Origin: Tubiluchus corallicola
Taxonomy: Eukaryota > Priapulida > Priapulimorpha > Priapulimorphida > Tubiluchidae
DNA length: 41,697 nt
NCBI GenBank assembly: GCA_030141605.1
Contig: JAQGDQ010001427.1
Location: 1 to 41,697 of the forward strand
Direction: 5' to 3'
The notes under the pieces: model-generated
What the model was told of the DNA's origin: nothing
What the model saw: the letters and a program-made list of their open reading frames with translations, nothing else
The model's database searches: none
Part shown: positions 16,791-28,457 of the stretch, one piece after another
Position numbering within the stretch: position 1 is the first letter of the stretch
How the letters are laid out: each line of letters opens with the position of its first letter
Program-made: the position numbers and the translations under genes

Positions 16791-19700
16791 TCATGGATTT
16801 GTATTCAGCACTTGGTAAACATAGATCATTCCCTCTCTCCCTGCATAGTAATTAGGTAATATTTCCTTCTTCACAAGTTTCCATGCCTTCTCTTTTTCTA
16901 GTTTCTCCATTGACGGTTGTAGTCCTTTCAAATAAGGGGATTCTTCTAGCACCTCAATTCGATTAGTGATCATTACTATACCACCTAGAAGCAAGCAAAC
17001 TAAGTTACGTTTTAAACTCAAAATTCTCAAGCAATTTGCTGATATTACTTTTCATTACTATTAATGCAAAAAGAAAAATTATGGCATTGCTTTTCACAGT
17101 TGTTAGACGATTGTTTAGGAGCTGGCTCGTGGAAAAGATAGGTTTTGATGAACCCTGGCTCGTGGAAAAGATAGGGTTTGATGAACCCTTAGGAGCTGGC
17201 TCGTGGAAAAGACAGGGTTCGATGAACCGTTAGGAGCTGACTCGTGGAAAAGATAGGGTTTCATGAACCCTCGCTCGTGGAAAAGATAATGTTTGATGAA
17301 CCCTTAGGAGCTGGCTCGTGGAAAAGATAGGGTTTGATTAACCCTGGCTCGTGGAAAAGATAGTGTTTGATGAACCCTCAGGAGCTGGCTCGTGGAAAAG
17401 ATAGGGTTCGATGAACCGTTAGGAGCTGGCTCGTGGAAAAGACAGGGTTCGATGAACCCTTAGGAGCTGGCTCGTGGAAAAGACAGGGTTCGATGAACCC
17501 TTAGGAGCTGACTCGTGGAAAAGATAGGGTTTCATGAACCCTCGCTCGTGGAAAAGATAATGTTTGATGAACCCTTAGGAGCTGGCTCGTGGAAAAGATA
17601 GGGTTTGATGAACCCTTAGGAGCTGGCTCGTGGAAAAGATAGGGTTCGATGAACCCTTATGAGCTGGCTCGTGGAAAAGACAGGGTTCGATGAACCCTTA
17701 GGAGCTGGCTCGTGGAAAAGATAGGTTTTGATGAACCCTTAGGAGCTGACTCGTGGAAAAGATAGGGTTTCATGAACGCTCGTGGAAAAGATAATGTTTG
17801 ATGAACCCTTAGAAGCTGGCTCGTGGAAAAGATACGGTTTGGTGAACCCTTAGGAGCTGGCTCGTGGAAAAGATAGGTTTTGATGAACCCTTAGGAGCTG
17901 ACTCGTGGAAAAGATAGGGTTTCATGAACCCTGACTCGTGGAAAAGATAGCGCTTGATGAACCCTTAGAAGCTGGCTCGTGGAAAAGATAGGGTTTGATG
18001 AACCCTGGCTCGTGGAAAAGATAGGATTTGATGAACCCTTAGGTGCTGGCTCGTGGAAAAGATAGGGCTTGATGAACCCTTAGGACCTGGCTCGTGGAGA
18101 AGATAGGGTTTGATGAACCCTGGCTCGTGGAAAAGATACGGTTTGATGAACCCTGACTCGTGGAAAAGATAGGGTTTGATGAACCCTGGCTCGTGGAAAA
18201 GATAGGGTTTGGTGAACCCTGGCTCGTGGAAAAGATAGGGTTTGATGAACCCTGGCTCGTGGAAAAGATAGGGTTTGATGAACCCTTAGGAGCTGGATTC
18301 GTGGAAAAGATCGGGTTTGATGAACCCTTAGGAGCTGGATTCGTGGAAAAGATCGGGTTTGATGAACCCTTAGGAGCTGGCTCGTGGAAAAGATAGGGTT
18401 TGATAAACCCTGGGTCATGGAAAAGATAGGGTTTGATGAACCCTGACATTTTTGACAGTTTTTTTTCTGTTTGGTCCATGTGAAGTCTCTTGTTTCTGAC
18501 ATAGTGTGTAATATTAGTATAATTTTTTCCTGTCTGCTTAATAAAACAGCAACGATAGTCATTACCTGGTTTTACCAGCCTCACTGTTTCCACTAGACAT
18601 TCCGGCTCCAAATGACCTTGAGCAAAGGAACCAGCAATTGTAATGGCATCATACGTATCTAAACAAACGTTTGTCTTTTTCATTACAAATGTGAGTAAAG
18701 GAAAGCTATGTTAAATAGCGATTTTGATTAAATTGTGATTAAATTATTGAATTAATAATTCAAGATTAAATGCTTGACGATGCAAGATTAAACTATCGTC
18801 GTGGATAGAGCCTAGTTAGGTGTGGCATCACGTGACCAGCTGATGTTCGACCGGCTGACTCAAAAGTAAAGATTGATGATGTAATCCTTATGCGCAGAAG
18901 CTCACGGCGCATTAGGTAGTTAGACAAAAAGTGTTTTGAGGCCCGCACCTCGGGGGAGATGAGGAACTGACTTGAAGGTGGAGGGCTGGCATTACTATCC
19001 TCTTATATTTGCCGTGTTGTGGTTGTTGTTTAATAAATGTGTAGTTTATTGAATAAAGTCTTGATAGTTTGCCATGCCCATCGTGGCTCCTCACACGCCA
19101 CGCAATAAACAATACTAATCAGCAAGCAGCATTAACCACAAGAATAAATAGACCTTAACCAATTGTTTTACTATGTGCTAGTTTGACTGGCTGTGTTTGT
19201 ATGTGTGTGTGTTTGTTCGCACAATAAAGTTAAACAGATAAGGCTATAATCACTTATCAGGCATAGACTACGCAAGAGCAGGAAAGCACAAACCTGTTGA
19301 TTTTGAGTTCAAAATGTCTAAGGTGAAGTTCACAAGTTCCAAAAATGTCTATAAAATTAAAATCGAAGTTATAATCATCAAACTTGGCATAAGGACGGTC
19401 AAGGGATATTGATAGAGGTTTGGACAGGACCCGAAAGCTCATTGCTTTTTGGTTCAAAAAGTTAAAAGTCAGGGTTATAGTGACATGGGCGTGGTTCAGC
19501 ACTTTGTTAGCATGTCCCTATCATGTAGTAAATATGCAGTCAGTAACGGAAAATGATATTGACGATATTGGAAAAAAGTATAGATTAGATTGGAGGTTTT
19601 TCCTTTTGAGCACGTGTCGTGGTTTTCAGTGCACAACAATAAGCCTTTTCACAGTTTCGTTGCGTGCATGTGCAGTTGCTGTAGGTCAAACAGGTCAAAC

Positions 19701-21730
19701 ATTCGAGGTTTTTCCTTTTGAGCACGTGTCGTGGTATTCAGTGCACAACAATAAGCCTTTTCACAGTTTCGTTGTGTGCATGTGCAGTTGCTGTAGGTCA
19801 AACAAGTCAAACATTCGAGGTTTTTCCTTTTGAGCACGTGTCGTGGTATTCAGTGCACAACAATAAGCCTTTTTACAGTTTCGTTGTGTGCATGTGCAGT
19901 TGCTGTAGGTCAAACAGGTCAAACATTCGATGTTTTTCCTTTTGAGCACATGTCGTGGTATTCAGTGCACAACAATAAGCCTTTTTACAGTTTCGTTGTG
20001 TGCATGTGCAGTTGCTGTATGTCAAACTTTAATTGCACCAGAGCAACGCGTCTTAGCTACAACCATCACATGATATGTGTGTAAAGCAAAGCTGTGTGCC
20101 GCATCAGAACAGTAATTTCAGTTGTTTCACGTGGACTTCACTTATTTATGCATTAGTCTATGCATAGAGTGATTTATTAGCAGGACCTTGCTTGGGAACA
20201 AGAAAAAATGAACTAGGTAAAGATCTAGCTAGCTATGAAAACTGTATTACAATAGCTTGGGCTGCGAAGCGTTGTGAAGTATAGCGTTGTCTGATATATC
20301 TAACCTTTGACCTTTTCACGATCACCATCAATCGCTGGAACTTGGAAAAGACTTATTAGTACTAGATGAGTTTACATACTGCTCTCTATGTACGTGTTAC
20401 ATTCTAATAAACTGAAATATTACTATGCGTGAACTTTAGCATTCAATAGTTAGCTAGCTGTTTAACCTTTGACCTTTTCACGATCATCATCAATCGTTGG
20501 AACTTATTGTTCTGAATGTTCTAATACTGTGAAGAGTGATTCTCATCAGAACTTAAACACTGATTTGAAACTGAATTATTGATAGTTCTGATTTGGTTTT
20601 GGTGTTCTTTGTTCTGTTTGCATGGAGGGTCTCCAAAATTGTCCGTCAATGAAAACACCAATGCGTCACGTGACTCCAAAACTGTTCATCTGTTTTTATG
20701 CCACTAATATCAAGCTTTTGTTTCACGCTGCTATGAAATGATTTTACAATTAACTATCAACGTACCTGCGGGTATATCTTGCGGGTTCTTGGTAAAGAGC
20801 GTACAGAAATAATTGCAGTAAATTTCTGAATTCTTTGCTTCTTGCAACATTTCTTGGCAAGCGTCCAACGCGTCGATGTTCGTGAATCCCTTTGCACGTA
20901 ACTGCAAACGTAAAACAGAAAATAGTTATGTTACTAGCAAATGAGTCAGTCAGTCAGTTAACCAATCTGTCAGTCGATCACCCCAACAACTGTCAAGCAC
21001 CTTATCATTTCATCGAGTTTGTTTGCATTATGTTTACAAATTTGCACAAATTCATATGACTCGTCACGCCACCAAACTGGTTTTTTTGCTACAGTCATTA
21101 AAAATGGTGTCCCTTTCTCTCTCCCTCTATTATACTGTTTACATATGTTTCCTTTTCCACCAGGTATAGTTTAATTGATAATGCATTTGCTTTCCGTACG
21201 CGAGGTTGTGGGTTCGATACTACGGTTCTTACTTGCAAAAACCTTAAACCTTGCCTGCTGCATGATATTTAGGGTAAAAGCGGAGACATAGTACAAGGTT
21301 CAGTCTGTTGTCTTTAAAGTCGAACTGAAATAAAGTTTATTGTTATTATGTACACGTACCTGTTGTCCTACGAGACCTGTTCCAGCACAAACATCCAAAA
21401 TTCTGGCATTCTTGTCCTTCAACAGTTCTGACATGTGTTGTGCAGCATAAAATGGACCTCTGTAATTAGCTCTTGCTAGATCCTGCAGTATACGACTGTT
21501 TTATTATTACTTGTATGCAAATTACTGGTATTTTTTGTTATAAGTATTTGTTATGAATATATACAAGTAATCAGTTTACTGATTGTTTTGCTTACATTAG
21601 AATATTGTGTTCCCCATTTACTATAGACGTTTAACGTGTCTGTAATGCTGTTGGTTGAGTGAATAAGTTCTTCCATTGTCGAACTTGGCTTCGCGTCGCC
21701 TATGCAACCTTCACATTCTACCTTTGACAT
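16791..21730 (-). CDS. METTL27: METTL27 (WBSCR27)-like SAM-dependent methyltransferase
   Basis: Five minus-strand coding exons: 21596-21730 (ATG at 21730), 21360-21482, 20766-20901, 18566-18658 and 16791-16984 (stop TGA 16793-16791). They total 681 nt, 226 aa (human METTL27 is 245 aa), with all junctions GT-AG and in phase. Exon 1 ends KWGTQYSN, as the family's YDRWAPDYDQ block. Exon 2 has ILDVCAGTGLVG, the class I methyltransferase SAM-binding loop. Exon 3 gives NIDALDACQEMLQEA, the second-strand acidic motif. Exon 4 has YDAITIAGSFAQGHL and exon 5 GGIVMITNRIEVL, matching FDAVLIVGALSDGQV and GGLVCLTTR of human METTL27. The human substrate is unknown, so none is proposed. An in-frame upstream ATG exists at 21778, but MSKVECEG is preferred as closer to the family length. 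Intron 4 is mostly minisatellite. Confidence 0.88.
17117..18444. repeat. ~41-bp minisatellite filling METTL27 intron 4
   Basis: About 35 units, mostly 41 bp (GGAGCTGGCTCGTGGAAAAG then ATAGGGTTTGATGAACCCTTA) with ~30-bp variants lacking the TTAGGAGC part. Each unit carries the hairpin AGGGTTTGATGAACCCT. Both strands are open in one frame over long stretches, so the open frames here are not genes. Confidence 0.95.
18819..19096 (+). mobile_element. possible solo LTR
   Basis: Starts TGTGGCATCACGTGACC, as many Gypsy-type LTRs do, has TTATAT near 19001, AATAAA near 19031 and 19051, and a TG...CA span ending CTCCTCACA. No 5-bp target duplication is visible, so borders are uncertain. Confidence 0.3.
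19590..20027. repeat. 112-bp tandem repeat formed from a MITE left end
   Basis: AATAAGCC begins at 19638, 19750, 19862 and 19974, exactly 112 bp apart. Each unit joins about 65 bp of flank (GAGGTTTTTCCTTTTGAGCA, with CACGTG) to the first ~50 bp of the MITE that continues from 19974. Confidence 0.9.
19974..20357 (+). mobile_element. MITE family 1, copy I
   Basis: 384 bp. The left end AATAAGCCTTTTTACAGTTT and the right end GGAACTTGGAAAAGACTTATT (reverse complement) form imperfect ~20-bp inverted repeats. Internal landmarks shared with the other copies are GGGAACAAGAAAAAATGAAC and CTTTGACCTTTTCACGATCA. No protein is encoded. Confidence 0.75.
20225..20415. repeat. left arm of an inverted repeat around METTL27 exons 1-3
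   Basis: The end of MITE copy I plus about 55 bp of flank (AGTACTAGATGAGTTTACAT onward, to TTCTAATAAACT) recurs in reverse complement at 21790-22010. Homology extends beyond the MITE, so flank and element were duplicated and inverted together. Confidence 0.8.
20445..20506 (+). mobile_element. MITE family 1, right-end fragment
   Basis: AGCTAGCTGTTTAACCTTTG through CGATCATCATCAATCGTTGG matches the last ~60 bp of the family; the rest is missing. Confidence 0.65.
21160..21352 (+). mobile_element. tRNA-derived SINE in METTL27 intron 2
   Basis: The head has a box A-like TAGTTTAATTGATAATGC and a box B-like GGGTTCGATACT with tRNA spacing. A ~100-bp body and an AT-rich tail TTATTGTTATTATG follow. 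It is antisense to the METTL27-like gene, and its tail ends only about 8 bases from the exon-2 donor (exon edge 21360). Confidence 0.55.
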
Positions 21731-21845
21731 TTTCTTTGGAGATCTATAAGTCAAAAATTGAATGGTAAAGTGGCGCATAGTAATGTTTTAGTTTATTAGA
21801 ATGTAACACGTACACAAAGAGCAGTATGTAAACTCATCTAGTACT

Positions 21846-22987
21846 AATAAGTCTTTCCGCAGTTCCAGCGATTGATGATGATCGTGAAAAGGTCAAAGGT
21901 TAAGTGAACCAGACAACGTATTTAAGTACATTTGACAACGCCTCGCTGCACATGTTGTTGTAATAGTAACAGTTTTAACAGCTAGCTGGAACCTTACCTA
22001 GTTCACTTCTTCTTGTTCCCAAGAAAGATCCTGCTAGTAAATCAGTCTATGCCTAAACTAACGCATAATTAAGTAAAGTGAATTATGAATTTATTCCACA
22101 GCAACTCAAACATACATACAAGTTGATATAACATTGAAAAAAATATAAACTAAGTGAGTTACTGTGAGGAGGGGGAAGGAGCATTGAGCTTTCGAGTCCT
22201 CCTCCAGAGAAGTGGAACAATTGACAATTAACATTGGATAGTATTTTCATCAGTTATAACATACATTAGAACAAAATAAGTTTTGTTAGTAACCTAAGAT
22301 CAGGATGAGTAAAATTGTGAGTTAATTATACCGTTGTAGTAGGTAATTCTTTGATGCTTTTTTAAATTGATAAAGATTAAGAGTTTTCATTTCACGCGGA
22401 ATTGATGACCATATTTTAATAGCATTATATTTTGATGACTGTTTCATTATATTTGTTTTTGGAAGAGGGAGTACATAGTTTCCGACTGAATATCTTGTTT
22501 AATGATCATGTTGATTTGAAACTGGACTAAAGTATGACTGAAAAGCTGGTGGAAGTAGTGAATTATGATACTGATACATGAAATGAAGACAATACATGTC
22601 ATAATTTCTTTCACTTTAACAGTTTTAACAGACAAGTAAATTATATTTGTGGGATGGTCATACCTTGCATGATATAATAGTTTGAGAATTTTGTTCTGGG
22701 TAATTTGTAAGCTTCCAGATAACTTTTGTATACACCACCCCAAGACTTGAGGCCATATATTAGATATGGGTAGACTAAACTGCAATAGATTTTCATCAAT
22801 GTCTCTCTATTAACAAACTTGCGTAAACTCCACGAAAAACAACTGAAATTACTGTTCTGATGCGGAGACAGCTTTGCTTTGCCCACATGGCACGTGACTG
22901 TTGTAGTTAAGACGCGTTGCTGTGGTACACGTGACCTTTGACCTTTTCACGATCATCATCAATCGCTGGAACTGTGAAAAGACTTAA
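21846..22987 (-). mobile_element. MITE family 1, copy II, long-TIR form split by a LINE
   Basis: Outer ends are inverted repeats of about 55 bp: 21846-21903 (AATAAGTCTTTCCGCAGTTC through GTGAAAAGGTCAAAGG) and 22928-22987 (CTTTGACCTTTTCACGATCA through GTGAAAAGACTTAA). The interior matches copy I on the minus strand at both sides of a LINE fragment occupying about 22085-22832. Confidence 0.75.
22085..22832 (-). mobile_element. LINE (CR1/Jockey-like) 3' fragment nested in MITE
   Basis: The minus strand encodes the end of a reverse transcriptase ORF: LMKIYCSLVYPYLIYGLKSW, then after frameshifts NAIKIWSSIPREMKTLNLYQ, the usual WNSIP block. 5'-truncated and frame-broken, so inactive. It interrupts MITE copy II and is therefore younger than it. 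Confidence 0.8.
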
Positions 22988-23444
22988 ATTAACACATTCG
23001 CTAAGCATTTGTGGAGGAGACAACACTTGTTTAGTCTATATGGAGGTTCGCATTGCAGATATAGATACGGGTGGGAACTAATAACTATATTATTATCCCA
23101 GAGGGGAAGTTTTTGAAAATGAAAAACAGCAACAAATCATGATTGAGTGATCAGTTATATATTTCAAGTAAGTGTAATATATATAGTTCCAGTAGGTTCC
23201 AGTAGGTGCGTCAGAGTAGCTGAGAACTTGTTTGAATCAACGTTCTATCTACACGGACGAATCAATGAAATCTAGTCTCACTCGTAGGTTGCCTGGTTTC
23301 GTAATTTGTTGCCTAACGGTAGGCAGGACAGATGGTCCTTATAAGCAATATTGAAGCAACAGTCAATATAATCACACCACTTCATCAATTACATGTTGAA
23401 CGTTATTGTTATTTTTGCACACAAATGAAAAACGCTACTTCAAA

Positions 23445-24170
23445 AAACCAAAAGAGAAAATTACTTAAAATTAAATCTCCTTCAAAACTATGCGTTGAGA
23501 TTGATAGCTGGGTACTCATACAAACACAAGGCAGGTAGACAAAAATTCAAAACTTCAACAACTAACCTGAGAAAAACTTTAAAATTCCCAATCATTGAAG
23601 CACACAAAGAATATTTTACTCTGCTTTTTATATTTAAATACATTAACAACATCAGCAAACCATTCCAGAATAACGGATTTACCTTTTTTCCAAATCCTAT
23701 CGTTAATTCCAGAACAAGCAATCTAAAACAAATTAGGACAAATACCTACTATGGAACGAACTCTGTAATCAAACAAGCAATTCTACTTTGGAATTCTCTA
23801 CCATTACAGGTTAAACAAATCAAGTCCCTATCAGCATTTAAAACAAAATTAAAATCACTAATATTAACCAGATATGAAGTACCATCACACCAGTACGACA
23901 ACATACACACTAATTCAGAATTCATATACCCACGGCCATATTAATTAAATAATAGTTTTTTTCATTTTTTTGTGCATAGTTGTAAATACGTTTGATTTTA
24001 TTCGTCGTTACTTTCCATTACTGCACAGTAGTTTAGATTGCACTGACGCATTTGCCTTCAGCAGTGTAAGTTTTTATTAACTAACACTGATTGATCATCT
24101 CTGTAAAGTTTTTATCAGTGATTATCAATGTATTTTAATGGCAAATAAAGATTATTACATACATACACAC
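23445..24170 (+). mobile_element. LINE (CR1/Jockey-like) 3' fragment
   Basis: The longest frame (23495-23944) encodes ALRLIAGYSYKHKAG-type sequence early (partly in another frame) and AILLWNSLPLQVKQIKSLSA near the end, both conserved after the reverse transcriptase domain. A ~200-bp 3' region follows, ending AATAAAGATTATTACATACA, a typical short-repeat LINE tail. 5'-truncated. Confidence 0.8.
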
Positions 24171-25528
24171 ATAAATCAAATGAATTTGAAGACAGTCGAG
24201 TCGAAACTCGAAATCGATAAATTAAAGTTAAAGAAACGTAAGTTTTATTTAGTTGAGAAAAATATCACAACCATTTTAGTGGAAGCAACGAAGTACAGAA
24301 CCGAACAGAACTAAGAAGGCATTAGTAAAAATTGGCTTCTCTTATATGTAAGTGAATTCCTGAAACAGGGGCGCAGCGTGTCAAATTCTTCACGCCACCT
24401 ATATGCAAAAATGGCCACAAACAACCTTGTGTTTTTACATCTTATGCTTGTATAATTTTTATATACAACTGATTCCGAAAAATAGCATTATAATATGACT
24501 ACCTAAAAGTAAAATGCAATGGTTTACATAGTCATATTGAAGAATAAGAAGAATGCAAAGTTTATTCTTATTACGAACATTGTTACGTAGATTCAGCTAT
24601 ATGTAACTAGGAAACTGACTGCAAATTAACATAATTTATTAAGACCAGACATATTAACAATATTAACATATTCTATTCTATTAAGACCAGACGGAATTTC
24701 CTTAAAGTTTTTCTCTAATTGGCAGTCTTAGATTTAGTACTGTAAAATAGAATCATACGTCTAAATCTAGAAAACGTATCACTTGTGACATACAATACTG
24801 ACCCTGAACACTTGCCTTTACTTCTTGCACTAAACAGACTCGACGTGTAGAATTTGACTCACATCAGGAACGATGATTCCTCGTGATATTGCTTCAACGG
24901 TCTCGGCAGTTTTGCAAAACAAGACGACTTTTTGGAGTCGGAATCGTTACGCGTGCCTAGCAACTGTCAAAGCTATAATTCAATCTGCTGTACTATGTTT
25001 ATCATTAATTAATGCACTTCTCTGTTCCAGACTACTGAGCCTAACTTATTCATTAGTAAAGTCTGTAAATGGTAAACACTAAAAAGTAAAGGTAGCGTAC
25101 TTATTTTCCATAATTCACTTATAGAAGCATCATATTTTATCTTTTGTTTGTTTAAGACATGTAGATGCTACGAACACATTGTTCTTTCGCTCATTGTTCT
25201 TTCGTTCCATTTTAAGTTATTTTTGTCATGTGGTTGATTGCTAAATTTCCGCGAAATGTTGACTACGACGTCTATAATTATACACGGTAGAAATTTGATC
25301 TGACTGGTCTAACCTATCTATACCAGGGCGACTTGTTACTGTTGGTAAAATATTGAACAAATGCACCTAAGCCTATTGCTGTCGATTAATCATATGCTAA
25401 TTAATCATTTATCATCATTTCATCATTTGTCATTAGTACCAAGCATGCTTTCGCCTTTACATAGTTAGCCAGTTAATAATTTTGACTGAAACACAACACG
25501 CTGCTTAAATACATTCCAAAAGGTTTAT
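24171..25528. other. gene-free intergenic stretch
   Basis: AT-rich sequence between the METTL27-like and ACE-like genes. No exon, RNA gene or known repeat is recognised; the 69-codon open frame at 24873 has no family resemblance. Confidence 0.5.
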
Positions 25529-27160
25529 CACGTGGAATACTTGGTACTTTCACGAACCGTAATCCTAAGCACGTGGAATACTTAGTACTTTCACGAACCG
25601 TAATTCTAAGCACGTAGAATACTTGGTACTTTCACGAACCGTAATCCTAAGCACGTGGAATACTTGGTACTTTCACGAACCGTAATCCTAAGCACGTGGA
25701 ATACTTGGTACTTTCACGAACCGTAATCCTAAGCACGTGGAATACTTAGTACTTTCACGAACCGTAATCCTAAGCACGTGGAATACTTGGTACTTTCACG
25801 AACCGTAATCCTAAGCACGTGGAATACTTGGTACTTTCACGAACCGTAATCCTAAGCACGTGGAATACTTGGTACTTTCACGAACCGTAATCCTAAGCAC
25901 GTGGAATACTTGGCACTTTCACGAACCGTAATCCCAAGTACGTGGAATACTTGGTACTTTCACGAACCGTAATCCTAAGCACGTGGAATACTTGGCACTT
26001 TCACGAACCGTAATCCCAAGTACGTGGAATACTTGGTACTTTCACGAACCGTAATCCTAAGCACGTGGAATACTTGCTACTTTCACGAACCGTAATCCTA
26101 AGCACGTGGAATACTTGCTACTTTCACGAACCGTAATCCTAAGCACGTGGAATACTTCGTACTTTTACGAACCGTAATCCTAAGCACATGGAATACTTGG
26201 TACTTTCACGAACCGTAATCCTAAGCACGTGGAATACTTAGTACTTTCACGAACCGTAATCCTAAGCACGTGGAATACTTAGTGCTTTCACGAACCGTAA
26301 TCCTAAGCACGTAGAATACTTGGTACTTTCACGAAACGTAATCCTAAGCACGTCGAATACTTGGTACTTTCACGAACCGTAATCCTAAGCACGTAGAATA
26401 CTTGGTACTTTCACGAACCGTAATCCTAAGCACGTAGAATACTTGGTACTTTCACGAACCGTAATCCTAAGCACGTAGAATACGTAGTTCTTTCGCGAAC
26501 CGTAATCCTAAGTACGTGGAATACTTGGTACTTTCACGAACCGTAATCCTAAGCACGTAGAATACTTGGTACTTTCACGAACCGTAATCCTAAGAACGTC
26601 GAATACTTGGTACTTTCACGAACCGTAATTCTAAGCACGTAGAATACTTGGTACTTTCACGAACCGTAATCCTAAGTACGTGGAATACTTGGTACTTTCA
26701 TGAACCGTAATCCTAAGCACGTAGAATACTTGGTACTTTCACGAACCGTAATTCTAAGCACGTGGAATACTTGGTACTTTCACGAACCGTAATTCTAAGC
26801 ACGTGGAATAATTGGCACTTTCACGAACCGTAATCCTAAGCACGTGGAATACTTGGTACTTTCACGAACCGTAATTCTAAGTACATGGAATACTTGGTAC
26901 TTTCACGAACCGTAATCCTAAGCACGTGGAATACTTGGCACTTTCACGAACCGTAATCCTAGGTACGTGGAATACTTGGTACTTTCACGAAACGTAATTC
27001 TAAGCACGTGGAATACTTGGTACTTTCACGAACCGTAATCCTAAGCACGTGGAATACTTGGTACTTTCACGAACCGTAATCCTAGGTACGTGGAATACTT
27101 GGTACTTTCACGAACCGTAATCCTAAGTACGTGGAATACTTGGTACTTTCACGAAACGTC
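25529..27160. repeat. 41-bp minisatellite, ~40 units, with E-box cores
   Basis: Highly regular 41-bp units: CACGTGGAATACTTGGTACT followed by TTCACGAACCGTAATCCTAAG. Most units keep the palindrome CACGTG; variants read CACGTAG, TACGTGG or CACGTCG. Internal higher-order pairs (GGCACTTTC with CCCAAGTACGTGG) show block duplication. Confidence 0.97.
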
Positions 27161-27174
27161 GATCAAGTGCTTAT

Positions 27175-27700
27175 GAATGGTACAGACTTTTTATTGTATT
27201 TACATACTCAACTCTTTGACTTCTAACAATTTTTCTTTTTCTCTGCTGAGTATTACATCTGAGTTCATTTTTTCCCATTCTCCATATCCGCTGCATTTAA
27301 ACAAATGTTCAGTAGTGTCTTCTTTCTTACAAGTTGAGCATAGCAATTGATCCTTGAACTAATTCCTTTAACTTTCATCATATTAACCCTATTTTTTCAG
27401 AACATCTTTGACCACCTTCTGGCTTGCATGTGTCTATATAACTTTGTAGTGTCTGCTCAGTATGTTTTAACAATCTTAATAAGCACTTTTCCTGCATTTT
27501 TCTGCACAATCGCTTTTTATGAAACATTCAATCTTACTCTTTATTTCTTTTTTCATGATCTTCACCTTTTCCTTACCGGCGTCTAGTTTATATTTTCTTA
27601 CGGCCTCAATTACTTCATTGTAGCACGACCATTCATATGCATTGTATGGGGGTGGGTGGGGGGGGGGGTGATTGTACGTGCTGTATATAGAAGTGTGTCT
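27175..27700 (-). mobile_element. LINE C-terminal fragment with zinc knuckle
   Basis: The minus strand encodes YEWSCYNEVIEAVRKYKLDA and further on CSTCKKEDTTEHLFKCSGYG, a Cx2C...HxxxxC knuckle typical of LINE ORF2 C-termini, ending ...KELSM with a stop at about 27208 and then ACAATAAAAAG. At least one frameshift separates the parts. Confidence 0.7.
27642..27671 (+). other. G-run, potential G-quadruplex
   Basis: Runs of 5, 3 and 12 G separated by single T (GGGGGTGGGTGGGG onward). Confidence 0.6.
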
Positions 27701-27784
27701 TACTAATTTTTTTTGCATAATACTGTCTTTACGTTTTTAACTCCTGTTTTGTATATGGAAGAACTTCTGTAATAAAGGTAATAT

Positions 27785-27840
27785 GTTCAATTCAACTCAA
27801 CTAAACTAAACTAAACTCAACTCAACTCAACTCAACTCAT
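27785..27840. repeat. (CTCAA)n/(CTAAA)n pentanucleotide repeat
   Basis: About ten 5-bp units, CTCAA alternating with CTAAA. Confidence 0.85.
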
Positions 27841-27945
27841 GACTGTTCAATTCAAATTCAAATCGCGTTGAATTGGTGCGTAGCAAGTCTGGTAGCAAGT
27901 CTGGCCCGTGTTTATAACTGCTACAAGTCATACACTGTATGTTCC

Positions 27946-28284
27946 TGTTGTGTTTTTTGTTTCTCTCGGAAGGCTCGCAGAGAAAACCAGAAAACACGTC
28001 GTCAAATTAAACTAGTTTATTATGCGAGGATTCTACAACACAAAAGTATGAAGGAACGTGAAATGTTTACAGTAAACGTGATTATCTGGAAACGTGAAAG
28101 CGAGAAAGCGTATCTGAGAATATAAGGATACGAGAGAATGTGAGAGAATAATCTTCAGCGGCCAGCTCCGCCTTATATATCAGTGCAGAAATTTCTCGAA
28201 ACTTCTACAAGGTAAGAAGATTGTTCTACTATACTATAGAACATTCTACAATATTCTATTTAATTCTAGTGGATCTCCACAACA
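27946..28284 (-). mobile_element. solo LTR, Copia-like
   Basis: On the minus strand, 339 bp begin TGTTGTGGAGATCC and end ACACAACA, the TGTTG...CAACA form common in Ty1/Copia LTRs. A TATATAAGG box lies near the middle and AATAAA follows it, as U3-R-U5 order requires. Flanks GTTCC and GTTGC agree in four of five bases, like an aged 5-bp duplication. No internal retroelement sequence adjoins it. Confidence 0.6.
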
Positions 28285-28457
28285 GTTGCTGTTCATCGCA
28301 GGTAGCAAAACCATTGAACAAAACTAAAATGAGCAAAGAAAAACAGTAACAGTTTAAGCCAAAATTTTATTATTAATTTATAACAGTTTTACAAATTTTG
28401 CCTAGTTTTTACAATTGTGTTATTAACATCTATTCTCACGCGAAAAAAACGTTTATT

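Noticed and set aside
17117-18444. TTAGG motifs suggesting interstitial telomere repeat
   Set aside because: TTAGG occurs once per ~41-bp unit within TTAGGAGCTGG, not as tandem pentamers or hexamers.
18912-19112. 66-codon minus-strand frame
   Set aside because: Falls within the possible LTR and has no family resemblance.
24873-25082. 69-codon plus-strand frame with hydrophobic segment
   Set aside because: No splice context, homology, or conserved motif; expected by chance in a gene-free interval.
25529-27160. Regular 41-bp repeats looking like a CRISPR array
   Set aside because: The whole unit repeats with no unique spacers, and the context is an animal genome; it is a minisatellite.
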